DNA from: Lyophyllum atratum
Taxonomy: Eukaryota; Basidiomycota; Agaricomycetes; Agaricales; Lyophyllaceae
DNA: 64,000 bases
Assembly (NCBI GenBank): GCA_014905825.1
Contig: JACGCN010000008.1
Location: forward strand, 620,001-684,000
Direction of reading: 5' to 3'
Shown here: piece after piece, positions 13,401-23,220 of the stretch
Layout of the letters: each line of letters opens with the position of its first letter
Position numbering within the stretch: position 1 is the stretch's first letter
Translations under genes and position numbers: made by a program
The notes under the pieces: generated by a model
Databases searched by the model: none
What the model was told of the DNA's origin: nothing
The model's input: only the letters and a program-made list of their open reading frames with translations

Positions 13401-15115
13401 CAGGACGAGTTGATACAGCCCAGCCCATCCGGCATCGCAGACAGCGAGTCTACATTTGTGGAGGAAGGCTGTGAGGACGAGAGACATGATTTTGTAATGG
13501 AAATTCTCAATCCAACGCAGAAAAAAACGACTCGATGAACCTTACTTGCTGGTGGATGGCAAAATGCAGCATATTGACACACTCGTTGCACGCATGCTCA
13601 TCTCAGATAGGGCTCGGAAGTCGACTACACGCACACTGCGAGCTCAAGGTGTGACAGTCGATGAGACGATGCGCCGCCTTAGGAATCTCAATAATCCTCC
13701 AACTCCCGATAACGATACAAACTTGGTAAAAAGCGGAGACTTAGGAGGATTTCTCCTACGCGTGGTAGACCAAGTATGCCTTGCAGTTGGCGAGGCGTTG
13801 AATTTCCGTCGAGGGAATTCCAGGTCTGCCATGAGCTCTGTAGACATTGAGGACCTCGAACACAACGCTGGATCAAAAGCTGTGTCAGTGGCTGTTCAAA
13901 TTCTTGACTTGAAAGCGCACGTACCGGATAGACAGATTAATGAGCCGACATATAGGTGGACAAAGGATTATGTACAGCAACAAGCTAGTAAAGACGGTGT
14001 AATTAATCAGCGCCACCTTGCAACGCGGATACCAGGCTCGGCATTCCTGCCTCTTGGTCCAGACATTGTGTCTGCCCAAGATTCCTCACCGGTGTGGGCG
14101 CTAAAGCCTTCCGACCTGAAGGATACACTGAAGATCGCATAGGATGACATGAACCCCGATAGTGATGAGATCGTGGATAATCTCGAGGCACTTCCGAAAA
14201 TATTAGCCGCCGTGCCAGGCCTTCCCTATAAATCACTCACCGGTGACCCAGAGCTCTGCATTACAGCCCTCCCTGTAGAAATCAACGTCTCCAAACGTGA
14301 TGGACGTGAAAAGCTTCCCTGCCGACTCTGTGGAACGCAACTCCCGCTCAGTAAAATGCGAAATCACGTTGGGACACATATTCTTCGAGCCCTGCGAATT
14401 GCACAATTTAAGGTGTATTCTGAGAGTCAAGATTACTACCCAAACGAAGCTGATGTACGTTGTATAACGACCTACCTAATATCCGGTGTTGACAGCCATC
14501 CAGGTGCCGGGCTCGGAGATGTGTGCAAATCCGTGCGGGTGGTGCGGCTTGGAGGGCTGTCGGACACAGCTTGTCTTGAAAGGGACGGGTGCGAAGCAAA
14601 AGGTGACGCTGGTGTCAGATTGTGATTATCATCATTCGAAAATGGTGTACTCACTGGCGAAAAACTCGACGGATGGCACACCGTGCACCAATATTCCTCT
14701 CGGCTGTCCCCTGTGTCCCAAAACCCAAAACAACCAGCCTAATTCCTTCTGGAAATACAACTTCATACAACATATGATTGAATGCCACCATGATCCCAAT
14801 GCTGGCTCATTCCCGCGCATCCCGGTTGCCCTGTGGAAGTCAACGCATATTAGCCGGAAAGAGGAAGATCGCATGAGAATAGAAGTCATACAAACGGAAG
14901 CTTACCGAGAAATGTACCAAGTCCCGCAGAGCGATGGCCTGGACGAGCTGCAGAGCGAGGAAAACGACGACTTGGAAGCAGAACGGGAGGACGAAGGAGA
15001 CTCCGAGGATGAGGAGCACGAGAGGGAGACATCAGCCGTGAGAAAGAGGGGATTTTCGAGCGTCTCATATGCCTCAAGTACAGCATCGCGCAATCCTTCT
15101 CAGCAAAAGAAATAG
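10447..15115 (+). pseudogene. Transposase with zinc fingers, spliced, two lesions
   Basis: Four exons (10447-10750, 10803-11335, 11394-14454, 14504-15115) join in phase. The N-terminus has a BED-like CDLCGKFY...NHRGKDKC finger. The core looks like an RNase H-fold transposase. Candidate acidic residues are D in LMIDGVALEE (11847), D in TTCDPKHIVKRF (12351) and E in DRLEGVFSHAR (12888), the last two resembling the DxxH and ExxFS contexts of P-element/THAP9 enzymes. The C-terminal part holds a C2H2-like finger (CRLCGTQLPLSKMRNHVGTH), a NPCGWCGLEGC motif, a second CPLC...H pair and an acidic tail. Two lesions interrupt it: a frame change at an A7 run (13521-13527) and an in-frame TAG (14140-14142). 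Family assignment is inference; such long proteins are common as hypotheticals in agaricomycetes. Confidence 0.72.
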
Positions 15116-15201
15116 TGCACCGTAGGAATACAGCGTTTATCCTTAACACGCAGCTCACGGATGACTACGGTATAGATCAACAGGTTGAGATAAAAGATAA
15201 T

Positions 15202-15318
15202 TGCGATATGAGACCAGGACCCCGGGCGTATTGCCTAAACGGGGTGGGACCTATGGCACCAGATGCCAAAATTCTCGAGCAACATCATTTCACGGATTTC
15301 GCTGCTGGGAGCCCCTTG
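15202..15318 (-). repeat. Right terminal inverted repeat of the 5-kb transposon
   Basis: 117 bp, reverse complement of 10245-10361 with one mismatch. Confidence 0.92.
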
Positions 15319-15326
15319 CCATCCAC
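15319..15326. repeat. Target-site duplication, right (CCATCCAC)
   Basis: Exact copy of 10237-10244. Confidence 0.9.
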
Positions 15327-15439
15327 CAAGCGCACTCAGTGTACCATTCTCATCTGCGGACATGTGTCGTCCCCTATGGATACCGTCAGAGTCATGCTTT
15401 TGCCTCTAGGGGACTTGACTTTAACTCAAGAGACGTACG

Positions 15440-15533
15440 GCCGCCCAGAGTTAGTAAGGTCCGCGGCAGTTCCTGCAACACCGGGTCAAGTTTGCACGTC
15501 GGACTACATTCGATCCTAATGTTTCACCTGATT
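15440..15533 (-). pseudogene. Decayed fragment of a paralogue of the secreted gene (exon-2 side)
   Basis: The stretch around GGTCCGCGGCAGTTCCT and the preceding ACGTACGGCCGCCCAGA resembles 9440-9480 of the intact secreted-protein gene (ACATACGGTCGGCCAGA ... TGTCCGTGGCAGTTCCT). It lies directly left of foldback copy A. The matching first-exon remnant lies directly right of that copy, so both pieces probably come from one paralogue. Confidence 0.5.
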
Positions 15534-15541
15534 CCCGGATA
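15534..15541. repeat. Target-site duplication of foldback copy A, left (CCCGGATA)
   Basis: CCCGGATA abuts the CACCTG end at 15542 and recurs exactly at 18383-18390. Confidence 0.9.
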
Positions 15542-16261
15542 CACCTGATAATACCATGTAAGCCCTCTTATTAGAGGTGTATGTACTATGTAGTGCGCCT
15601 TCATGTTAGAGGTTTTCAAAGCGATTAGGGCCTGCTCCGTTATACTTTGAATACCTCTGGGGACTTGTAAATACTACTCCTTGTTGTCACCGGGACATAC
15701 CGTACCCGTCGCGTGTGGCAACCAACATCATCAACAACAACGACATCATTCCGTACATCACCGGACGCCATCCCACATCATTTCCATCGCCTCCCGCTCA
15801 TCAAACGTCGGGTCCCGCTCGACATTAATCGGCATCCCGCCCCCATGTCGTAGATAGCCTCATTTATGACTCAAAATTCATGTAATAGATACCATTAGAT
15901 TAAAGATAACTACCTCTATAATACTAGCTATGTAATAAGTGACGGGACGACGCCAGGGGGCTGTGCGACGGTGCCGGCGGGCACGCTACTGGGAGACAAT
16001 ACATAGGACATCATATGCGAGCTCAGCAAGCTGCGCATACTCGTCGTCTCCGTCCTCGTCCTCAGCCGCTTCCTACCGCCCGCCCCACCTCCCAGTACCC
16101 TCGCCGCCGTCATGGGCCCTGTCGACACTGCTGGCCAGGATGTTGTGCGCAAGCTCAGCAAGCTGCACGTACTCGTCTTCTCCGACCTGGTCCTCAGCCG
16201 CTGCCTCCCCCCCCGTCCCACCTCCCACTACCCTCACCACCATCATCGGCCCTGTCAACAC
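15542..16261 (+). repeat. Left long terminal inverted repeat, copy A
   Basis: About 720 bp, inverted match to 17660-18382. It carries arm-specific variants such as ACCATGTAAG near the tip. Confidence 0.9.
16022..16261 (+). repeat. Subterminal direct repeat, 132-bp period, about 1.8 units
   Basis: The block from CTCAGCAAGCTGC to GGGCCCTGTCGACAC (unit 1 from 16022) repeats with divergence from 16154 to GGCCCTGTCAACAC at 16261. The same doublet is present in every arm of both foldback copies. Confidence 0.8.
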
Positions 16262-17659
16262 CGATAGCATGGTGTGGGGTGGTTAGCACTTGGAGCTGGG
16301 CTTGGAGTCGTCGTTGGTGGTGGTGAGGGTAGATCGTGGTCTTCGTCATGCGGCATGCCAGCAGGCTTGGGCTGTGGAGGGAGGTAGACGGTGTTGTGGT
16401 GGTAGGAGATGACAAGGACGACGTTGAACCATCACGGGAATGGGTCTCGATCGGTCCCGAGCCAATCACGTGACTAGGCACGTCCAAATTTGGCACACGC
16501 GACTTGAAGACGATTCCAGCGTAGAGGGCCAAGCACCCTCGATAGGTGTGAAGTAAGATGGTAGAAAGATGTTAAATGTACACAATACTACTGTTCTAGA
16601 TGATATATAAGCTCATCTGCTCTGATGAGCTCACAATCAATGACCGAGCATTGATACAACTTGTACAGCCTACTGCATGGGTTCTGTTGGGCCAAATTCA
16701 GCAAGAATAGGATGCCTGTAATTAAGGCAGTGAGTAGAGTCGAAAGCTGAATGAATATTGGGCGGTCAGAAATTTCACTATTCCACCTCCTGGAAGACCA
16801 GGACTGTCCAAATATATATTCTGGCCCTGGAAGCTACCCTCAGACCTTGCCCCCACCCCCTAGTACCATCAGTTTTGGTTACAATCAAATGTGGAAAGAA
16901 CTATGCTTGAAATAGGTGAAATACGGCTGATTTGCAGTATTGGAACCACATTACATTGTGTCTTAAGGTGTCGATGTATGCTCCAGAATACCCAGTCCCA
17001 GAACCCCCTCAATTTTTTGCTCATTCCTCCTCTGGTACACTCCCTTTATCAACAGACAGTATCCGATTGTCAAAATCTGCTTTAGATCTTTTCCAGTTTG
17101 CAAAATACATGGGTAGGAGGAGAATTTCTACCAGACATACAACAGTTTTGTCAATAACTTCATGATCCTCCGATAGTTAAAATTGATTTTACCACTAGAA
17201 AGTCAGGTACATGCCTCTAAACATATTCCGATGCTTATTACCTCGTCGGACACCGTCAACGGAGCAAGATGTGCCTCCGTTGTCGTCGTTTCCGACGTTC
17301 AGGAAGCGTGGGAGCTGCCCTCGGAAACACCCGAGGTGCAATGTTCGAGTTCAACCTTAGCATTCCTCCTCATTGTGACCACCATCGCGCGTCGCGAGCA
17401 CCCCATCCACCTGCCCAAACTGCTCTAGGTTAGTGTCGTTCATGTTTTATTCATGTTTTGAGTCTCTCAGGTACTGATCAGGCTTATTACTAGTTCACAG
17501 TTCCGTTCTTTGGCTCCAAACCCCCCATTCATACCACGGCGCCCTCCTCCCCTCCTTGAGGGATGTGAGACGGCAAATAACGTCGGGAACGAATTCCTGT
17601 CATGGCCCTTGACGCGGATGAGGCTCAGACACGTGTCCACAGCGAGGGCTACGACCGTA
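16262..17659. other. Unique centre of foldback copy A, no recognised gene
   Basis: About 1.4 kb of non-repeat sequence between the long inverted repeats. Frames of up to about 110 codons exist, but none shows a domain I recognise. The same sequence is present inverted in copy B (20596-21994). Confidence 0.6.
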
Positions 17660-18382
17660 GTGTTGACAGAGCCGATGATGGCGGCGAGGGTAGTGGGAGG
17701 GCCGGCGGGTCAGAAGCGGCTGAGGACGAGCACGGAAAAGACGAGTACGTGCAGCTTGCTGAGCTCGCGCACAACATTCTGGCCAGTGGTGTCGACAGGG
17801 CCCATGACGGCGGCGAGGTAGTGGGAGGTGGGGCGGGGGGGTAGGAAGCGGCTGAGGACGATGACGGAGACGACGAGTATGCGCAGCGTGCTGAGCTCGC
17901 ATACAACGTCCTATGTATCGTCTCCCAGTAGCGCGCCCGCCGGCACCGCCGCCCAGCACCCTGGTTGATCCTGTCATGTATTGGTACTTCTTACATAGCT
18001 AGTATTATAGAGGCCGTTGTTTTCAATCTAATAGTATTTATTACATGAATTTTGAGTCATAAGTGAGCTATCTACGACATGGGGCGGGATGCCGATTAAT
18101 GTCGAGCGGGACCCGACGTTTGATGAGCGGGAGGCGATAGAAATGATGTGGGATGGCGTCCGGTGATGTACGGAATGATGTCGCTGTTGTTAATGATGTT
18201 GGTTGCCACACGCGACGGGTACGGTATGTCCCGGTGACAACAAGGAGTAGTATTCACAAGTCCCCAGAGGTATTCAAAGTATAACGGAGCAGGCCCTAAT
18301 CGCTTTGAAAACCTCTAACATGAAGGCGCACTACATAGTACATACACCTCTAATAAGAGGGCTTACGTGGTATTATCAGGTG
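17660..18382 (-). repeat. Right long terminal inverted repeat, copy A
   Basis: About 723 bp, inverted match to 15542-16261. It carries the ACCACGTAAG tip variant. Confidence 0.9.
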
Positions 18383-18390
18383 CCCGGATA
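18383..18390. repeat. Target-site duplication of copy A, right (CCCGGATA)
   Basis: Exact copy of 15534-15541. Confidence 0.9.
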
Positions 18391-18549
18391 TTCCGATTAC
18401 CAGCGTTATAGTCCTTTCCGTCGGATCCAAAGGCCAATAACTTCCAGCTGACGTCAAATGCGATACAAGATTTGCCAGCAGACGCAACGCTAGTCAGCGA
18501 AAGGATAGAGAGCGTGACAGAGCGTGACAAGAGACGGGAGACAAGGCAT
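18391..18549 (-). pseudogene. Broken first exon of a paralogue of the secreted protein
   Basis: Read on the minus strand from the ATG at 18549, this matches the signal-peptide exon of the intact gene at 9539-9698: MPCLPSLVTL at the start, then SVASAGKSCIAFD and KLLAFGSDGKDYNAG. A 10-bp tandem duplication (about 18509-18528) throws the reading frame into an early stop. The match breaks off next to foldback copy A. Confidence 0.82.
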
Positions 18550-19864
18550 TTGTGGGGACTATAGTACGATTATGGTTCCTGCGCGTGAAATGAGGTTGAC
18601 TGTGGCAATGGCCTCCCTACAGAGTGGGGGGATTTTTGAAAGTCTGAATCGCGTTCCAGAGACTCCATTCCCAGCGTTTATTGCGAATAGAGGGGCGTTC
18701 AGGCGTGTAAACGGACCGATGCGAGTCAAGGAACTACGACGGAATGTTGACATCAGTTGAGATACTTGAAAGGGATGGGAACTTTGGAAGAGGAGATAGG
18801 GTTGAGTAAACCTAACCCGAGGCAAACCTTAACCTAAGTAGCTGAGTCTGCTTCACCCTTCGTTGAATGGATCTTCACTCCGGTCTTCCGTCCTCGTCTT
18901 CAGATATTTCCGTTAAGAACCAATTGAGTGCGGTGACCCCAGGGACCCCAAAGCTCAAACTAGACAAGCGGAGCCAGGTAACTTGTCTGTCATGTTCCAT
19001 ATGCTTTACTGGGGCTCGTCGGCGACCCAACGGTCATGCCTACTCCCATGTGTATGAGGTGTGACGGGCCAAAAGGTAAGCAGCTCCTCCATTCCTTCTT
19101 AGGAGTGCTTGAGCTATTCGTCAAGGTTCGAGCCCATGTCAGAGTCGCAAACGCCAGCTATCTCGTCGTCGCTCGTGAAATCCTCTCGCGCCCTCGAACT
19201 ACTCTTTCGAGAAGTTCTCGCATGCACTGGGTAAGAGACGTGGCGACTTGATAGACGAATGGTTTTCCCTTGCCACTCTACACAGGGACGCACACATGAG
19301 GTCACAACCTTGAAGAGACTTGTGGGATCTCCATCTTGACTTAGGCCGGTTTTTATCCTTGCTTTTCTGCTGTTGGTAGTTGGTTGGTAGACCAGTCTCA
19401 GGTTTTATTTTGCTTTGATCTCCTCGGAATGGAAAGGACTTACCGCACACGATCGCACGTCTTCCTAGTGTTCGTTACTTTGGAACTATCGTCAAGTACC
19501 TCGGTGGACAAGGTATACGGGCGCTGCCGATCACGTAGTTGTCGGGGGATATATTTCGCGCTTGTGAAGCACCCATGATGCACGACACCGGTTCTACAAA
19601 ACGGAACACTCTCTCAGAGTCACAGAAAGGCCATCTGTACCGAGTACCCTAAGCCTGAACCCAGAAGAACGAAAAATTTCTCGAAGGCGGCAAGCTTTTG
19701 CGACATAAGCGGTTTTGGTTTGCATGGTTTTACTTACCTCTCTTCGACGTTGAAATCTTGAGGCCTAAGTCATTTATTGTTAGCGACTTCGAACCAAAAT
19801 CAGCAGGGTGCGGAATTGAATAATTTGAGTCGTCCTGATTGGTTCTGGATGTCCTTTAGCCAGA
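18550..19864. other. Spacer between the two foldback copies, no gene seen
   Basis: Host-like sequence upstream of the broken paralogue. No family recognised in its short frames. Confidence 0.4.
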
Positions 19865-19872
19865 CTTTAGCG
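19865..19872. repeat. Target-site duplication of foldback copy B, left (CTTTAGCG)
   Basis: Abuts the CACCTG end at 19873 and recurs exactly at 22715-22722. Confidence 0.9.
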
Positions 19873-20595
19873 CACCTGATAATACCACGTAAGCCCTCTT
19901 ATTAGAGGTGTATGTACTATGTAGTGCGCCTTCATGTTAGAGGTTTTCAAAGCGATTAGGGCCTGCTCCGTTATACTTTGAATACCTCTGGGGACTTGTG
20001 AATACTACTCCTTGTTGTCACCGGGACATACCGTACCCGTCGCGTGTGGCAACCAACATCATTAACAACAGCGACATCATTCCGTACATCACCGGACGCC
20101 ATCCCACATCATTTCTATCGCCTCCCGCTCATCAAACGTCGGGTCCCGCTCGACATTAATCGGCATCCCGCCCCATGTCGTAGATAGCTCACTTATGACT
20201 CAAAATTCATGTAATAAATACTATTAGATTGAAAACAACGGCCTCTATAATACTAGCTATGTAAGAAGTACCAATACATGACAGGATCAACCAGGGTGCT
20301 GGGCGGCGGTGCCGGCGGGCGCGCTACTGGGAGACGATACATAGGACGTTGTATGCGAGCTCAGCACGCTGCGCATACTCGTCGTCTCCGTCATCGTCCT
20401 CAGCCGCTTCCTACCCCCCCGCCCCACCTCCCACTACCTCGCCGCCGTCATGGGCCCTGTCGACACCACTGGCCAGAATGTTGTGCGCGAGCTCAGCAAG
20501 CTGCACGTACTCGTCTTTTCCGTGCTCGTCCTCAGCCGCTTCTGACCCGCCGGCCCTCCCACTACCCTCGCCGCCATCATCGGCTCTGTCAACAC
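19873..20595 (+). repeat. Left long terminal inverted repeat, copy B
   Basis: Carries the ACCACGTAAG tip variant and the AATACATGACAGGATCAACC stretch found only in the matching arm of copy A. Confidence 0.9.
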
Positions 20596-21994
20596 TACGG
20601 TCGTAGCCCTCGCTGTGGACACGTGTCTGAGCCTCATCCGCGTCAAGGGCCATGACAGGAATTCGTTCCCGACGTTATTTGCCGTCTCACATCCCTCAAG
20701 GAGGGGAGGAGGGCGCCGTGGTATGAATGGGGGGTTTGGAGCCAAAGAACGGAACTGTGAACTAGTAATAAGCCTGATCAGTACCTGAGAGACTCAAAAC
20801 ATGAATAAAACATGAACGACACTAACCTAGAGCAGTTTGGGCAGGTGGATGGGGTGCTCGCGACGCGCGATGGTGGTCACAATGAGGAGGAATGCTAAGG
20901 TTGAACTCGAACATTGCACCTCGGGTGTTTCCGAGGGCAGCTCCCACGCTTCCTGAACGTCGGAAACGACGACAACGGAGGCACATCTTGCTCCGTTGAC
21001 GGTGTCCGACGAGGTAATAAGCATCGGAATATGTTTAGAGGCATGTACCTGACTTTCTAGTGGTAAAATCAATTTTAACTATCGGAGGATCATGAAGTTA
21101 TTGACAAAACTGTTGTATGTCTGGTAGAAATTCTCCTCCTACCCATGTATTTTGCAAACTGGAAAAGATCTAAAGCAGATTTTGACAATCGGATACTGTC
21201 TGTTGATAAAGGGAGTGTACCAGAGGAGGAATGAGCAAAAAATTGAGGGGGTTCTGGGACTGGGTATTCTGGAGCATACATCGACACCTTAAGACACAAT
21301 GTAATGTGGTTCCAATACTGCAAATCAGCCGTATTTCACCTATTTCAAGCATAGTTCTTTCCACATTTGATTGTAACCAAAACTGATGGTACTAGGGGGT
21401 GGGGGCAAGGTCTGAGGGTAGCTTCCAGGGCCCAGAATATATATTTGGACAGTCCTGGTCTTCCAGGAGGTGGAATAGTGAAATTTCTGACCGCCCAATA
21501 TTCATTCAGCTTTCGACTCTACTCACTGCCTTAATTACAGGCATCCTATTCTTGCTGAATTTGGCCCAACAGAACCCATGCAGTAGGCTGTACAAGTTGT
21601 ATCAATGCTCGGTCATTGATTGTGAGCTCATCAGAGCAGATGAGCTTATATATCATCTAGAACAGTAGTATTGTGTACATTTAACATCTTTCTACCATCT
21701 TACTTCACACCTATCGAGGGTGCTTGGCCCTCTACGCTGGAATCGTCTTCAAGTCGCGTGTGCCAAATTTGGACGTGCCTAGTCACGTGATTGGCTCGGG
21801 ACCGATCGAGACCCATTCCCGTGATGGTTCAACGTCGTCCTTGTCATCTCCTACCACCACAACACCGTCTACCTCCCTCCACAGCCCAAGCCTGCTGGCA
21901 TGCCGCATGACGAAGACCACGATCTACCCTCACCACCACCAACGACGACTCCAAGCCCAGCTCCAAGTGCTAACCACCCCACACCATGCTATCG

Positions 21995-22714
21995 GTGTTG
22001 ACAGGGCCGATGATGGTGGTGAGGGTAGTGGGAGGTGGGACGGGGGGGGAGGCAGCGGCTGAGGACCAGGTCGGAGAAGACGAGTACGTGCAGCTTGCTG
22101 AGCTTGCGCACAACATCCTGGCCAGCAGTGTCGACAGGGCCCATGACGGCGGCGAGGGTACTGGGAGGTGGGGCGGGCGGTAGGAAGCGGCTGAGGACGA
22201 GGACGGAGACGACGAGTATGCGCAGCTTGCTGAGCTCGCATATGATGTCCTATGTATTGTCTCCCAGTAGCGTGCCCGCCGGCACCGTCGCACAGCCCCC
22301 TGGCGTCGTCCCGTCACTTATTACATAGCTAGTATTATAGAGGTAGTTATCTTTAATCTAATGGTATCTATTACATGAATTTTGAGTCATAAATGAGGCT
22401 ATCTACGACATGGGGGCGGGATGCCGATTAATGTCGAGCGGGACCCGACGTTTGATGAGCGGGAGGCGATGGAAATGATGTGGGATGGCGTCCGGTGATG
22501 TACGGAATGATGTCGTTGTTGTTGATGATGTTGGTTGCCACACGCGACGGGTACGGTATGTCCCGGTGACAACAAGGAGTAGTATTTACAAGTCCCCAGA
22601 GGTATTCAAAGTATAACGGAGCAGGCCCTAATCGCTTTGAAAACCTCTAACATGAAGGCGCACTACATAGTACATACACCTCTAATAAGAGGGCTTACAT
22701 GGTATTATCAGGTG
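21995..22714 (-). repeat. Right long terminal inverted repeat, copy B
   Basis: Inverted match to 19873-20595. Matches the left arm of copy A. Confidence 0.9.
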
Positions 22715-22722
22715 CTTTAGCG
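22715..22722. repeat. Target-site duplication of copy B, right (CTTTAGCG)
   Basis: Exact copy of 19865-19872. Confidence 0.9.
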
Positions 22723-23220
22723 CTGATCACGAGCGGAATATGCCAAAAGCAGTGGCGCATCGTGTCCAACTTGGACCCGTCGATTCGCGAAGCCTCGAAG
22801 TCTGAAGAACATGTCACATGATGGTGAACAAAAATTTGAAATTCAGCCGGAGTCCAAACCCAGCGGAGGTTTTAACGAACGACCATGATCCCACAATCGC
22901 CTACATAGCTCAGGCTTGATTTGCAAATTGGCTGAGCACTCACAAACGTTTTTACATACATGGGTGATCATGTTCCCTCGGACGCAGAATGCTATGAGTA
23001 GCTCCTTGGAAAAGCCTACTCTGGACCCCCGCCACCGCCTTGTCTCCACCAATAATAGACTCCGGTCCACACCTGCCAAACCAGCCACTCAGTGCATCAA
23101 TGATTGCAGGTTTACTTTACTCTGTGCTTTACAGGGGACCGGCAGTCACGGTGCACGGTTACATTGAAAAGGGAGAGGTTCGCTTGTGTTCTTCATCCCC
23201 TCCCTTTCCAAAAGTCAGTC
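22723..23220. other. Promoter region of the desaturase gene
   Basis: Non-coding by inspection. CT-rich stretches (CTTCATCCCCTCCCTTTCC) lie just ahead of the ATG at 23221. Foldback copy B ends about 500 bp upstream of the start, so it could affect expression. Confidence 0.4.

Larger units (their letters stand above)
10245..15318 (+). mobile_element. 5.07-kb DNA transposon with 117-bp TIRs, P- or hAT-like
   Basis: The ends are 117-bp inverted repeats (10245-10361 and 15202-15318) starting CAAGGGGCTCCCAGC. I see one mismatch between them, at position 16 (G versus A). A perfect 8-bp target duplication flanks the element. One spliced plus-strand gene fills the interior. An 8-bp duplication is known for the P and hAT superfamilies, so both remain possible. 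The near-identical ends and open frames indicate a young insertion. The cargo is a single transposase-like gene with no passenger genes. Confidence 0.9.
15542..18382 (+). mobile_element. Foldback element copy A, 2.84 kb, non-autonomous
   Basis: It starts CACCTGATAATACCA and ends with the inverted form. Terminal inverted repeats are about 720 bp (15542-16261 and 17660-18382), surrounding a unique centre of about 1.4 kb (16262-17659). A perfect 8-bp duplication flanks it. No transposase frame is present; the short open frames inside the arms are by-products of GC-rich repeat sequence. Copy B at 19873-22714 is the same element in opposite orientation. Confidence 0.92.
19873..22714 (-). mobile_element. 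Foldback element copy B, inverted relative to copy A
   Basis: Same 2.84-kb element as 15542-18382 in reverse orientation, apparently near-identical by eye. Its left arm (19873-20595) equals the right arm of copy A and its right arm (21995-22714) equals the left arm, variant for variant. Its own 8-bp duplication differs from that of copy A, so it arrived as an independent insertion. Confidence 0.92.

Noticed and set aside
10447..15115. KDZ-type transposase
   Set aside because: I do not see the KDZ motifs such as a YDIAC-like segment; the D and E contexts fit P/THAP9-like enzymes better.
15928..16326. Arg/Pro/Ser-rich open frames in the foldback arms
   Set aside because: They overlap on both strands, follow the GC-rich 132-bp repeat and recur identically in every arm; best explained as repeat by-products.
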